Part shown: positions 45,622-54,130 of the stretch, piece after piece
Layout of the letters: each line of letters opens with the position of its first letter
Position numbering within the stretch: position 1 is the first letter of the stretch
Notes under the pieces: generated by a model
The model's input: only the letters and a program-made list of their open reading frames with translations
Database searches by the model: none
What the model was told of the DNA's origin: nothing
Made by a program: the position numbers and the translations under genes
Virus record (IMG/VR): IMGVR_UViG_3300048507_001022
Coordinates: 1-61,690 of that record
DNA from: a virus
Strand: one strand, 5' to 3'
DNA: 61,690 bases

Positions 45622-46247
45622 TGCGTACTCCATTAAATAAATCTCTACAAAAAACAATAAGAAGTCAAGTAAAAAATGATAAAAGGCTTTTTATACAAAT
45701 AAATAATATGATTAATGGTCAATTTAGATCAGCTAAAGAAAAATTAATCAAAGAATTTGAAGAACATGCAATAACAAAAGAATTAAAAGCTGGCCCATCC
45801 GCATCAAATATTAGCGGAATTGTACCAAAAGGTAATCTTTTTAGTTTTATTGGTTTTGAAAGTGGAGAAGATCCAACAAAAGGAATAGAAAATTTACTAA
45901 ATCAAACTAACATATTAATTAAACAAAGACCAATGGGAAATTTAGGACTAATATGGACATATGCAATTAATATTGCTCCAATCGCCGAATTTTACAGTGC
46001 AACTCCATTGCCTTGGGCTAGTGGAGCGAGTTGGTTGCGCCAGCTTGAAGGAGGAGGAATACCAAATTTAGGACAATATCTTTTTAAAAGAGCTCCGTCA
46101 AGCAGGTCGGGCACAGGAGTGCAGTCGAAACTCAGAGAAGGTGGAGGCAGAGCCAAAGCTAAATATCTCAAACCTTTACTAGAAAAATTTGAAAGAGAGA
46201 TTAATTCAATTTCTGGAGCAACAAGAATTTCAAAACGCTATTTCTAA
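45621..46247 (+). CDS. Tail completion protein (HK97 gp10-like), 208 aa
   Basis: The N-terminal ~50 residues are helical and basic, followed by a short alpha/beta core (FSFIGFESGEDPTKGIENLL, WTYAINIAPIAEFYSATPLP) and a Gly/Arg-rich loop near 150-175. Length and the K-x-x-P-F-ring position between connector and tail genes suggest the HK97 gp10 fold. It overlaps both neighbours by one base. The match is based on position and general pattern only. Confidence 0.5.
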   Translation: MRTPLNKSLQKTIRSQVKNDKRLFIQINNMINGQFRSAKEKLIKEFEEHAITKELKAGPSASNISGIVPKGNLFSFIGFESGEDPTKGIENLLNQTNILIKQRPMGNLGLIWTYAINIAPIAEFYSATPLPWASGASWLRQLEGGGIPNLGQYLFKRAPSSRSGTGVQSKLREGGGRAKAKYLKPLLEKFEREINSISGATRISKRYF

Positions 46248-47092
46248 TGAAGCCGCAATTCCAACATCAATTAACAACCAGCTTCATGTTATGGGCTGAT
46301 AATTTTATAACAAGAAAAGGCGAAGCTTACAAAAACTATACTTCTACTTTTTATCCCACACAAGATGCAAGATTTGGTGATGGATATGCAATATATAGTA
46401 GCCCACACAAGCAATGGGTATTTGATAGCAGCATTGGTGGCGCAGAAGTTCCAACGGGAATATATGATAACGGAACACTCATAGGAAGAGGAGAGCATGA
46501 TTTAGCACTTGATTTTGATAATGGCAGAATAATCGCCGATTCATCATTAGGTTTAAATAAAAGCACAATAAGCGGAACATATGCAGTAAAAGATTTTAAT
46601 TTTTATATCACAAATCAAACAGAAGAACAATTAATTATTGAAAGCAAATTTGATTCAAACAGTCGATTCAAACAAGAATTATCAGGAATCGCTCCTTATA
46701 AACAAGTTGTGCCAGCTATTTTCGTTAACCCTGAGACGGCAGAGAATGAACCTTATTCTTTTGGAGGAGAAGATAAAACTAGAACAAATATAAGATGCGT
46801 TGTTTTTGCGGAAAATACATATCAGCTTGACGGCGCACTATCTATTTTTAATGATTCCAAAAATGAAGTTTTTCATAAAATGGAGTTCGAAGATTATCCG
46901 TTAAACGAATTTGGTGACGCAGTAAATTATAATTATGAACAAGCAGTTTCCGAAAAAGGCAGAAACTTTTTTCATATAGAAGATGTTAATGTTTCAAAAT
47001 TAAGTGATAGAGTATCTAAAAATGTAGATCCAACATTATTTGTAGGTTTTATTGACTTTGATATTACAAACACTAGATTTCCAAGAAGTTAA
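46247..47092 (+). CDS. Tail-associated structural protein, possibly tail terminator role, 281 aa
   Basis: Not recognised. It is beta-rich throughout with aromatic residues (FMLWADNFITRKGEAYKNYTS, FYPTQDARFGDGYAIYSSPH, FGGEDKTRTNIRCVVFAEN) and ends in a strand VDPTLFVGFIDFDITNTRF. It lies just upstream of the major tail protein, where tail terminators are often found, but at 281 residues it is much longer than lambda gpU (131). No signal or membrane segment. Overlaps the completion gene by one base. Confidence 0.55.
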   Translation: MKPQFQHQLTTSFMLWADNFITRKGEAYKNYTSTFYPTQDARFGDGYAIYSSPHKQWVFDSSIGGAEVPTGIYDNGTLIGRGEHDLALDFDNGRIIADSSLGLNKSTISGTYAVKDFNFYITNQTEEQLIIESKFDSNSRFKQELSGIAPYKQVVPAIFVNPETAENEPYSFGGEDKTRTNIRCVVFAENTYQLDGALSIFNDSKNEVFHKMEFEDYPLNEFGDAVNYNYEQAVSEKGRNFFHIEDVNVSKLSDRVSKNVDPTLFVGFIDFDITNTRFPRS

Positions 47093-47154
47093 TTTCCCTT
47101 TTTTCAACAAAAAATGTAACATAGATAAGTATAACAATTTTAACCTAAAATATT

Positions 47155-48441
47155 ATGGCAAATTCAAGAGCACGAGTAATTTATCAAAGTGAAGCATTAT
47201 ATGCTGGAACAGTTGATGCCACAGGGCAACACTTTACTGTTTCAGGGCTTAATTCTGCAGGGTTCGTAGGCGCGAACAAACTTTCAGATGCAGAGACAGT
47301 AACAGGAAACGCGGGTGGCGGAGAAATTCGCAACGGAATTCAGCAGCTTCGTAGAGTACAAAGCGCAAATTACAGCTTTACAATCAATAGGCAAGATGTA
47401 AACCAATTTGGACAACTCGCAAGAATTGACTCGGTACCAATTGACCCACCAACAGTTAACTTAGATTTCTCATACTATTTAACCAACGGAGTTAACGAAA
47501 AGATTTTAGGCTTTAATATTGATGGACAAACTAGCGCCCTACCAGCTGAAGTGCTCTTAGGTGGAAGTAGCGATAGCGCAAATCCAGATGGACACAACTT
47601 TTTTATCTTGACCGTACCACAAGGTCAAGACGCGGTAAATAACTCTTCAGTGGCCAGCGATCATAATGTTATAGCTTTAGGAAATGGCTTTGTTACAAAT
47701 TATTCGATTGAAGCTGCTGTAGGAAGTATGCCAACAGCTAGCGTAAGTATTGAAGGTTTAAATTTACAAAGTTACATTGGCAGCGAAAACCTTGACACTC
47801 CCGCAATTAACACTCAATTCGGAACACCAATTGACGGAATTGAATTCTCTATTCCTGATGCGATCAGTGGAGTAACAGATGAACCAACTACAGATACAGA
47901 CGAAGGTATTTCTTGCTTGCGACCAGGTGACATCAGTATGTCTCTCGGTCATGGCAGAGCAGGAGGTTTTGAACTACTTCCTTCTAAAGAGCCTTGGCAA
48001 GATTACGAAGGTTCTGGATCGGCTCATATTCAAAGCTTCAGCATTGATGTGCCGATCAGCAGAACTACATTGCAGCGCTTAGGTAACTCTTTTGGATATA
48101 GTAAAGTTGTAGATTTTCCTGTTAATATTTCTGTTTCTGTTAGCGCAATTTTATCTGAGCTTAAAGCAGGGAATGTTACAGATATTCTTTTTGATAAAGA
48201 AGAGCATGATTTAATTTTCACAATGCGTGAACCAGATCAATATGGTACTGGCGATATCGCAATGCAATTTAGAGTTGGCGCAGCTCAACTTGAAGGTGAA
48301 TCATTTAGTTCCTCTATCGGAGATAATAAAACAGTTGATCTTACATTTACAGCTCAGCTTGGCGGACCTGAAGATACTGCAAGAGGAATTTTCGTTTCTG
48401 GATCAAGAAACGCTCTGAATATAGATCAAAGCTTCGCTTAA
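47155..48441 (+). CDS. Major tail (tube) protein, 428 aa
   Basis: The sequence has the tube-protein pattern RRVQSANYSFTINRQDVNQFGQL, FSYYLTNGVNEKILGFNI and a final long strand pair (GESFSSSIGDNKTVDLTFTA). It contains about 250 residues closely similar to the opposite-strand gene at 48445-49572: VIALGNGFVTNYSIEAAVGSMP and HIQSFSIDVPISRTTLQRLG recur there in altered form. It is probably the abundant tube subunit. Located after the tail-completion genes, with a 62-base leader lacking a Shine-Dalgarno sequence. Confidence 0.7.
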   Translation: MANSRARVIYQSEALYAGTVDATGQHFTVSGLNSAGFVGANKLSDAETVTGNAGGGEIRNGIQQLRRVQSANYSFTINRQDVNQFGQLARIDSVPIDPPTVNLDFSYYLTNGVNEKILGFNIDGQTSALPAEVLLGGSSDSANPDGHNFFILTVPQGQDAVNNSSVASDHNVIALGNGFVTNYSIEAAVGSMPTASVSIEGLNLQSYIGSENLDTPAINTQFGTPIDGIEFSIPDAISGVTDEPTTDTDEGISCLRPGDISMSLGHGRAGGFELLPSKEPWQDYEGSGSAHIQSFSIDVPISRTTLQRLGNSFGYSKVVDFPVNISVSVSAILSELKAGNVTDILFDKEEHDLIFTMREPDQYGTGDIAMQFRVGAAQLEGESFSSSIGDNKTVDLTFTAQLGGPEDTARGIFVSGSRNALNIDQSFA

Positions 48442-48444
48442 TAT

Positions 48445-49572
48445 TTAAGCTTGATAAAGCTTTAAACCTTTATCTTTAGTAACCTCAAAAATTAAACTTG
48501 AGGTTACTATCAAGCTATCTCCTATTCCAACAGAAAAGTTCTGAGATCTTAATTGCGCATCTTGAATTGAAAATACAGTTGTATTATCTTTTGTAGTAAA
48601 AGATCCACCTGTATATACTTTATCCAAATGAGATATTGTTAAATCATATGTTGCTGCACGATCAAAAAATTCTTCTACTTGTCCTTCGGAATATTCTCTC
48701 AAGATCATATTTATAGATACGTTACCAATAATAGGTAATTTTAATTTTCTATCAAATACATAATTACTACCAAATCCATAAATACTTTGCCTTTCGATAG
48801 GTAGATCTATGGATATGCTTTGAATCGCGGCATGAATTGATTCAATCGGAGAACCTCCATGCGACCCAAAATTTTTAGTTATATCGATCTCTATATTTCC
48901 AGGTGCTATAGCGCTAGATTGTAAGTCAGATAAACTTTCATTGAAAGAATTTTCGTCTAATGCTATTTGTTCGTTTGAAAATTGATTATCAACACCTAAT
49001 TTAATCGCAGGCATGGTTGGCAAGTCATTTGGATTATATGTATCAAATTTCATATTGCTAGCTTCATAAGCAAAAGAGGTTTCTGGTAAAGCTCCAACTT
49101 GAGCATTATAACCGTAACTACTTAAAAATGCATTTCCAATTCCAACTACATTATATCCTGAAAATTGATTCTCGTCATCAATATGATTCAGATCAGTAAC
49201 CTGAGATTCGTTCGAGGCAATGATAATTATATTAGTATCATCAGTTGACGAAGCATCAAAAAAGTTTTTTAAAACACTATAGTCTTGACCTGTATATAAT
49301 CCAATTAGACTTTCGTTTTCTGCTTGAGAAAATAAGCAACTCACACTACATCCAATATCAGGCTGCCTAATAACAGGAGATTCACCACTCTTTGTCATTA
49401 ATCTGTCAGATCCAACGACCTTAATATCTTGAACAACATTACTAAATTGATAGTCTATACCTTGAACTCGAATTAAACTATTTACAGCACTATTTTCTTT
49501 GTACGCTGGAAAATCAGTAAGTAATACTCCGAGTCTTTCGTAGGATAAGCGGCTGATAGTATTTTGTGCCAT
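48445..49572 (-). CDS. Inverted paralogue of the major tail protein, 375 aa
   Basis: Corresponding blocks are VVGIGNAFLSSYGYNAQVGALP (versus VIALGNGFVTNYSIEAAVGSMP), IQSISIDLPIERQSIYGFGS (versus IQSFSIDVPISRTTLQRLGN), and LRSQNFSVGIGDSLIVTSSLIF for the last strand. The genes face each other, with stops 3 bases apart. It may be a second tube subunit or a tube cap, in line with phages that have two tube proteins. Divergence suggests an old duplication. An ATG at 49572 follows ATTGCTTTA. Confidence 0.72.
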   Translation of the reverse strand: MAQNTISRLSYERLGVLLTDFPAYKENSAVNSLIRVQGIDYQFSNVVQDIKVVGSDRLMTKSGESPVIRQPDIGCSVSCLFSQAENESLIGLYTGQDYSVLKNFFDASSTDDTNIIIIASNESQVTDLNHIDDENQFSGYNVVGIGNAFLSSYGYNAQVGALPETSFAYEASNMKFDTYNPNDLPTMPAIKLGVDNQFSNEQIALDENSFNESLSDLQSSAIAPGNIEIDITKNFGSHGGSPIESIHAAIQSISIDLPIERQSIYGFGSNYVFDRKLKLPIIGNVSINMILREYSEGQVEEFFDRAATYDLTISHLDKVYTGGSFTTKDNTTVFSIQDAQLRSQNFSVGIGDSLIVTSSLIFEVTKDKGLKLYQA

Positions 49573-49578
49573 TAAAGC

Positions 49579-49612
49579 AATTACACAATTTCTCGTCTTT
49601 ATGTGTAATAAA
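49579..49612. promoter_or_regulatory. Paired candidate late-promoter motifs in a divergent gap
   Basis: The minus strand reads GTGTAATT (49586-49579), 6 bases before the ATG at 49572. The plus strand reads GTGTAATAAA (49603-49612), 11 bases before the ATG at 49624. The 51-base gap therefore has one motif facing each way, the clearest pair in the window. Confidence 0.4.
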
Positions 49613-49623
49613 CATTACTCATT

Positions 49624-51045
49624 ATGCCAAATAGTAGAATTTCAGATTTAACAGAGAGTGATCTTCTGTATACACAAAATTTTTCATACAATTACTCTTA
49701 CCAAGAACCAGCAATTCCAGAATCTCAAGAAGCAGACTCTTTTCTTCTGATTGCTAGAGAGAAGTCGCATAATGAGAAAATTTCTTTAGATAATTTCAGC
49801 CATTCAATAATTGATAATGCACTGTATCTTACTGGAAATCAACTAGTTAGCGGACATAAAGTATTTAAAGATAAATGCACATTTGAAAAGCAAACAAGAA
49901 TACATAAATTTATTGATGTTACAGAAACAGGAGATATTAGTGGATATATTTTTGGCGGAGCGAGTGGTTTATTTGATAATTTAAACATTGGAGATAAAGA
50001 CTTTCAAAGATCCGTCGCCGGAGATGCTGTATTAAACTTATCTGGCACAGCTCTATTTGATGGATCCTTTACTTTAAGTGGAGATCTATTATTTGGCGGT
50101 ACTTTAAATTTAAATAATAATATTATTTCTGCTGAATTAATTGCAACAGGAACAGCTTCTTTTAATGAAGATGTTTATACAATTGGAAATGTCTTGAGAA
50201 GCGGCAATCTATATCAAACTGGCGATCAAAGCATAGAAGGAGATATGCATATATTTGATGATTTTAGCGGAGTAAATAATATCTACCACTTAGATGACGC
50301 TGATACATTTATAAAATACAATGAAGATAACATTGAAATCACCGCAAGTACAGGCTCAAAGATAAAGTTAGACAACACAATTGAATTGCATACAAATAAT
50401 CAAACCAATTTAAATATAACAGGAGAACATGTTGTTATCGGAGATTCTCAAATAACAGGCAATCTTTCAGCAGGAACTTCATATATAGAAAATTTATATT
50501 CAAAAAATATCAATACATTTGAAAAATTTAATGCGGTATTCGATGAGTCTATGTGTTTTAGAACAAGAATTCCAGCGGAGAGCGACAGATATATCATTCA
50601 ATTCCCAAAAATATTTGAAGCGAAACCTTTAGTTATAGTCTCTTTAGAAAATTCTAACGGCGAAAACATTATGCCTATCTCTATTAGCGATGTAACAGAA
50701 GAGCAATTTATTTTAAATTTAGGAGCAGAAACAGAAACAAATAATTATATCGCTCACACGATCGCTTCGCCGCAATCTAACTCGGTATATTCAACAAATC
50801 CAAATATACAGAAATTTATAACGCCTGTTATAAACACTTCAAATATACAAACTATTTCTTTCCCAAATCCACATTCTTTCATTCCTACATTATCTACTTC
50901 AATAGAAGGCCCAAACAACATAATCCCTTATGTAATATCTGGTGTAAATAATACGAACTACACAATAATTTTTGGATCAGATATAAATTCGCAATATAAT
51001 ATACATACAATATCAACAACAGAAAATAATCAATTTATAGATTAA
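49624..51045 (+). CDS. Virion fibre-like protein, tandem paralogue 1, 473 aa
   Basis: It has four parts: an N-terminal adaptor (PNSRISDLTESDLLYTQ), a conserved block (LTGNQLVSGHKVFKDKCTFE, then FIDVTETGDISGYIFGGASG), a beta-helix-like central tract of S-G-D/N-x-x-x-T-G repeats, and two C-terminal ~55-residue modules. The two modules run at about 325-380 (FPKIFEAKPLVIVSLEN) and 415-468 (FPNPHSFIPTLSTSIEG), each ending in N-L-G / I-I-F-G-S-D and H-T-I. The modules resemble compact lectin-type sandwiches. It is probably displayed on the tail or capsid. Confidence 0.65.
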   Translation: MPNSRISDLTESDLLYTQNFSYNYSYQEPAIPESQEADSFLLIAREKSHNEKISLDNFSHSIIDNALYLTGNQLVSGHKVFKDKCTFEKQTRIHKFIDVTETGDISGYIFGGASGLFDNLNIGDKDFQRSVAGDAVLNLSGTALFDGSFTLSGDLLFGGTLNLNNNIISAELIATGTASFNEDVYTIGNVLRSGNLYQTGDQSIEGDMHIFDDFSGVNNIYHLDDADTFIKYNEDNIEITASTGSKIKLDNTIELHTNNQTNLNITGEHVVIGDSQITGNLSAGTSYIENLYSKNINTFEKFNAVFDESMCFRTRIPAESDRYIIQFPKIFEAKPLVIVSLENSNGENIMPISISDVTEEQFILNLGAETETNNYIAHTIASPQSNSVYSTNPNIQKFITPVINTSNIQTISFPNPHSFIPTLSTSIEGPNNIIPYVISGVNNTNYTIIFGSDINSQYNIHTISTTENNQFID

Positions 51046-51046
51046 T

Positions 51047-52465
51047 ATGAAAGACAATAGAATATCAAGTTTACCAGAAGTTAGAGCATTATATGCAAAC
51101 ATACCTTCTTTTAGTCTTTCGCCTACCACTCCAATACAATTCGATGATGACGCATTATTTTTGGTTACAAAATCAGGCATAGGCAATGAAAAAATTACAT
51201 ATAAAAATTTAAAATCATCTATTGTTGGCAATACTGTTTCACTGACTGGAGCGCAAATTATAAGTGGAGAAAAAACTTTTGCAGATCCATGCACATTTGA
51301 AGACACAATCTTCATGCATGAAGTAATAGATGTCACAAAAACAGGCGATATTAGCGGAAATATTTTCGTAGCAAACACTGGTTTATTCGAAAACATTGGA
51401 GTTGGCTCGGGATTTGTTGATAAAACAGTGTCTCCAGAATATAATTTGCATGTTATTGGAGATTCTTTTTTTCAAGGAGATATTGTATCTACAGGAAACA
51501 TCTCTTTTCTTGGGGATGTTGCGATTCAAGGAGCATCAATAGAAGGTGGAGACCTTTCTATCACAGGAAATTCATTTTTTAAAGCTGGAACAGTAACTAT
51601 TGGAGACGCTTATCTCTCTGGAAATATGCAACAAACAGGAGATTCTTATATCGATGGAAATGTTAGCATTACAGAAGATCTTTTTGTTGGAGAGAAAATA
51701 GTGCACGAAGGAGATGAAGATACTTTTATTCACTTTACAGATGATAGAATCGCACTGCAAGCAGGTAATGAATCTAAAATCATACTTGAAGAAGCGATAG
51801 AAGATTTCATATCTTTCGAAACGCAAGGAGTTGAAAGAATGAGGTTAAATAATGACGGATTTTTGAGTATAAATTCTCAAGAAGCGCTTGGCGAATTATC
51901 TGTTACTGGATCTGCTTATCTAGAAGATTTATATATTACTGGTCAAAATGGACAATGGGTAAGAGTTGCTCCAGTACCGAAAGATGAATCTGTTAGTTTT
52001 TCTACGAGCTTAGCACAAGGTCAATCTCAACACAAAATAGATTTCCCAAAAACATTTGGAGAAATTCCAGCAATTTCTACTTCAATAATCAACTCTGCAG
52101 GAGGGGCAATTATACCTCATATCGTATCTGGAGTATCCGAAGATTCATATTACATAAATTTTGGCTCAGCATTAAATAGCAATGATTATAGCGTTCATAC
52201 TTTTGCGCGACCAACAGGCTTCTCCTCGGATACAAAAACTAAAATACTTTCTTTTAGAAAGTTCTTGCTTCCACTAGGCGATAGAGTATTTAATATATCA
52301 TTTGATCCGCCTTTCACATCTACTCCTTCTGTATCAGTAACTATTCAAACTGATTCAGAAATTATACCGTATATGCTATCAGGAGTCACAAAAGATTCAT
52401 ACAATATAGTATTTGGCTCAGATATTTCAGAAAATTATACTGTTCATACCCACGCCACAAGATAA
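51047..52465 (+). CDS. Virion fibre-like protein, tandem paralogue 2, 472 aa
   Basis: Paralogous along its length with the preceding gene: NRISSLPEVRALY, LTGAQIISGEKTFADPCTFE, VIDVTKTGDISGNIFVANTG, central T-G-N/D repeats, and two C-terminal modules (FPKTFGEIPAISTSI, FDPPFTSTPSVSVTI). It follows its partner with one base between stop and ATG. The N-terminal 30 residues are the most different, suggesting different attachment or register; C-terminal modules may read different ligands. Function inferred from layout. Confidence 0.65.
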   Translation: MKDNRISSLPEVRALYANIPSFSLSPTTPIQFDDDALFLVTKSGIGNEKITYKNLKSSIVGNTVSLTGAQIISGEKTFADPCTFEDTIFMHEVIDVTKTGDISGNIFVANTGLFENIGVGSGFVDKTVSPEYNLHVIGDSFFQGDIVSTGNISFLGDVAIQGASIEGGDLSITGNSFFKAGTVTIGDAYLSGNMQQTGDSYIDGNVSITEDLFVGEKIVHEGDEDTFIHFTDDRIALQAGNESKIILEEAIEDFISFETQGVERMRLNNDGFLSINSQEALGELSVTGSAYLEDLYITGQNGQWVRVAPVPKDESVSFSTSLAQGQSQHKIDFPKTFGEIPAISTSIINSAGGAIIPHIVSGVSEDSYYINFGSALNSNDYSVHTFARPTGFSSDTKTKILSFRKFLLPLGDRVFNISFDPPFTSTPSVSVTIQTDSEIIPYMLSGVTKDSYNIVFGSDISENYTVHTHATR

Positions 52466-52468
52466 TTC

Positions 52469-52497
52469 TTGACAAGCTTTGCTTTTCATGCTAGAAT
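52469..52497 (+). promoter_or_regulatory. Sigma-70-type promoter, leaderless start for deoxyribosyltransferase-like gene
   Basis: TTGACA (52469-52474), a 17-base spacer and TAGAAT (52492-52497), then 7 bases to ATG 52505. A longer reading beginning at TTG 52469 would start within the -35 box, so it is discarded. It separates late fibre genes from the early block. Confidence 0.82.
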
Positions 52498-52504
52498 ATT
52501 TAGT

Positions 52505-53044
52505 ATGAAGAATCTACTATATAAAACTAAATGTTATCTCGTTGGGCATATGCAATATGTCAGCGGAAGAAATTGGCGTGAAGAAGTTGCAGAAAAACTC
52601 GCGCCATTAAGCATTACTTGTTTTGATCCCTACAAAAAACCTTTTATAAAGGATGTAGAAGAAGATGAAGCTAATCGCCAAGAAATGGAAACTTGGATGA
52701 GAACAAAGCAATACGACAGAGTCACAGATAGAATGAAAACAGTGAGAGCCTATGATTTAAATCTAGTAGACAGAAGCGATTTTATTATTGCTCATCTTGT
52801 GCCCGAAGTGGCGAGTTGGGGAAGCGCTGAAGAAATAGTCACAGCGGTTAGAGAAAAAAAACCCGTATTTGTGAGTATGGAGGGTGGAAAAGCTAAGACT
52901 CCACTATGGATGCTTGGCATGTTTCCGCATAAATATATTTATAACAGTGTTGAAGAAATTATAGAAATGCTTTTTGCAATCGACGACGGAAATAAACCTA
53001 TCGACTCAGACAGATGGAGATTATTAAGGAAGGAGTTTAGATGA
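52505..53044 (+). CDS. Nucleoside 2-deoxyribosyltransferase-like protein, 179 aa
   Basis: The start YKTKCYLVGHMQYVSGRNWREEV has the G-x-x-x-x-x-x-x-W pattern of the Nuc_deoxyrib_tr / DUF4406 fold. RAYDLNLVDRSDFIIAHL supplies the central D-L-x-x-x-D-S/R-D, and SWGSAEEIVTAVREKKPVF supplies the G-T/S-x-x-E-x-x-x-A element with the catalytic Glu. The enzyme swaps bases on deoxyribonucleosides, salvage for DNA synthesis. The 4-base overlap (ATGA) with the 40-aa gene, which has a good GGAG site, suggests coupling. Confidence 0.68.
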   Translation: MKNLLYKTKCYLVGHMQYVSGRNWREEVAEKLAPLSITCFDPYKKPFIKDVEEDEANRQEMETWMRTKQYDRVTDRMKTVRAYDLNLVDRSDFIIAHLVPEVASWGSAEEIVTAVREKKPVFVSMEGGKAKTPLWMLGMFPHKYIYNSVEEIIEMLFAIDDGNKPIDSDRWRLLRKEFR

Positions 53045-53163
53045 TAGAAGCTCTAGCATCATCATATTTTGAATTTTTCACTGGAGACTTTTTAGTTTTT
53101 GGTTTCGTTGGATACATCGTTTGGCATTTTAGAAAGAAAGAAGACGAAGATTTTTATGAGTAA
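53041..53163 (+). CDS. Small single-pass membrane protein, 40 aa
   Basis: A short frame starts at ATG 53041 with a clear Shine-Dalgarno sequence (aaggag, 7 bases upstream). Residues ~15-30 (GDFLVFGFVGYIVWHF) form a membrane helix followed by a charged tail RKKEDEDFYE, so the C-terminus is probably cytoplasmic. It overlaps the deoxyribosyltransferase-like gene by 4 bases and the GMP reductase gene by 8 bases. The function is unknown; a short membrane protein could inhibit a host process or anchor an enzyme. Confidence 0.65.
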   Translation: MIEALASSYFEFFTGDFLVFGFVGYIVWHFRKKEDEDFYE

Positions 53164-54130
53164 ACAACTAAAATACTCTGATGTTGTATTAATACCTAAT
53201 TATAGTGAGTGCAATAGTCGCGCAGAGTGCGATACAAGTGTTGATGTTTTAGGCAAAAAATACAAGTTACCAATCATTCCTGCAAACATGAAATCCGTTA
53301 TCGACATGAATTTATCTAAATGGATGAGTGATAATGATTATTTTTATATCATGCATAGGTTTGATAACGATTTAGCAGAAGAAGTCGCTATTGCAAATTC
53401 AGAAAACTGGAAAACAATTTCATTTAGTATAGGCATTCAAGACTCAGATAAAGATAAGATTTTAAAAATTAAAAAACGCGGACACAGAATAGATTATCTC
53501 ACAATAGATATTGCTCACGGTCATTCAAAAAACATGATTGATATGATTAAATTTATTAAAGATACATTACCTGATACAAAAATTATTGCAGGTAATGTAG
53601 CGACAAAGCAAGCAGTCATAGATTTAGCTGGGGCGGGAGCAGATATTGTAAAGGTTGGAATCGGCCAAGGCTCTCCTTGCACAACAAAAGACAAAACTGG
53701 GTTCACGCTACCAATGTTTAGTTGTTCAGAAGCTTGTAGCAATATTTATATCGGAGAGAATGAAGACGATTTACAAAAAGTTCCAATTATTGCGGATGGA
53801 GGAATTGGATGTAATGGAGATATCGCGAAAGCGATTGTAGCGGGAGCAAACATGGTAATGGCAGGAGGTTTATTTGCGAGTTGCTCAGATAGTCCTGCAA
53901 CACTTGTGCAAATTAACGGGGAGTACCACAAAGCTTATTTTGGATCAGCGAGTTATGAAAGCAAAAAACATCGAAACCATATAGAAGGCAAATTAAATAA
54001 GTTAAAGAATAACGGAATGACGTATTCTCATAAATTAAAAGAGATCGAACAAGACCTGCAAAGCGCAATTTCATATGCTGGAGGTTTAGATTTAAAGGTG
54101 TTAAATAATGTTTCATATCTTAAAGTATGA
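53156..54130 (+). CDS. guaC: GMP reductase (IMPDH/GMPR family)
   Basis: The ATG at 53156 (MSKQLKYSDVVLIPNYSEC) gives 324 residues, the usual size of GMPR enzymes; an upstream TTG reading is discarded. Family features are ANMKSVID, YLTIDIAHGHS, IIAGNVAT and GIGQGSPCTTKDKTG (catalytic Cys). IIADGGIGCNGDIAKAIVAGANMVMAGGL is the phosphate site, and YFGSASYESKKHRNHIEG is the GMPR-like flap. CBS domains of IMPDH are absent. It reduces GMP to IMP with NADPH, feeding adenine nucleotides for an AT-rich genome. IMPDH activity is less likely but not excluded. Confidence 0.87.
   Translation: MSKQLKYSDVVLIPNYSECNSRAECDTSVDVLGKKYKLPIIPANMKSVIDMNLSKWMSDNDYFYIMHRFDNDLAEEVAIANSENWKTISFSIGIQDSDKDKILKIKKRGHRIDYLTIDIAHGHSKNMIDMIKFIKDTLPDTKIIAGNVATKQAVIDLAGAGADIVKVGIGQGSPCTTKDKTGFTLPMFSCSEACSNIYIGENEDDLQKVPIIADGGIGCNGDIAKAIVAGANMVMAGGLFASCSDSPATLVQINGEYHKAYFGSASYESKKHRNHIEGKLNKLKNNGMTYSHKLKEIEQDLQSAISYAGGLDLKVLNNVSYLKV

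Noticed and set aside
48447-48462. AAGCTT-gata-AAGCTT hairpin as bidirectional terminator between convergent tail genes
   Set aside because: It lies inside the coding end of the minus-strand gene, has only six base pairs and is not followed by a T-run.
52469-52504. Longer N-terminus of the deoxyribosyltransferase-like protein from TTG 52469
   Set aside because: The extra codons coincide with the -35 and -10 boxes and the start at ATG 52505 fits the family length.
53099-53155. Longer N-terminus of GMP reductase from TTG 53099
   Set aside because: Extra residues do not match the family and overlap the 40-aa membrane protein frame. ATG 53156 gives the expected start.
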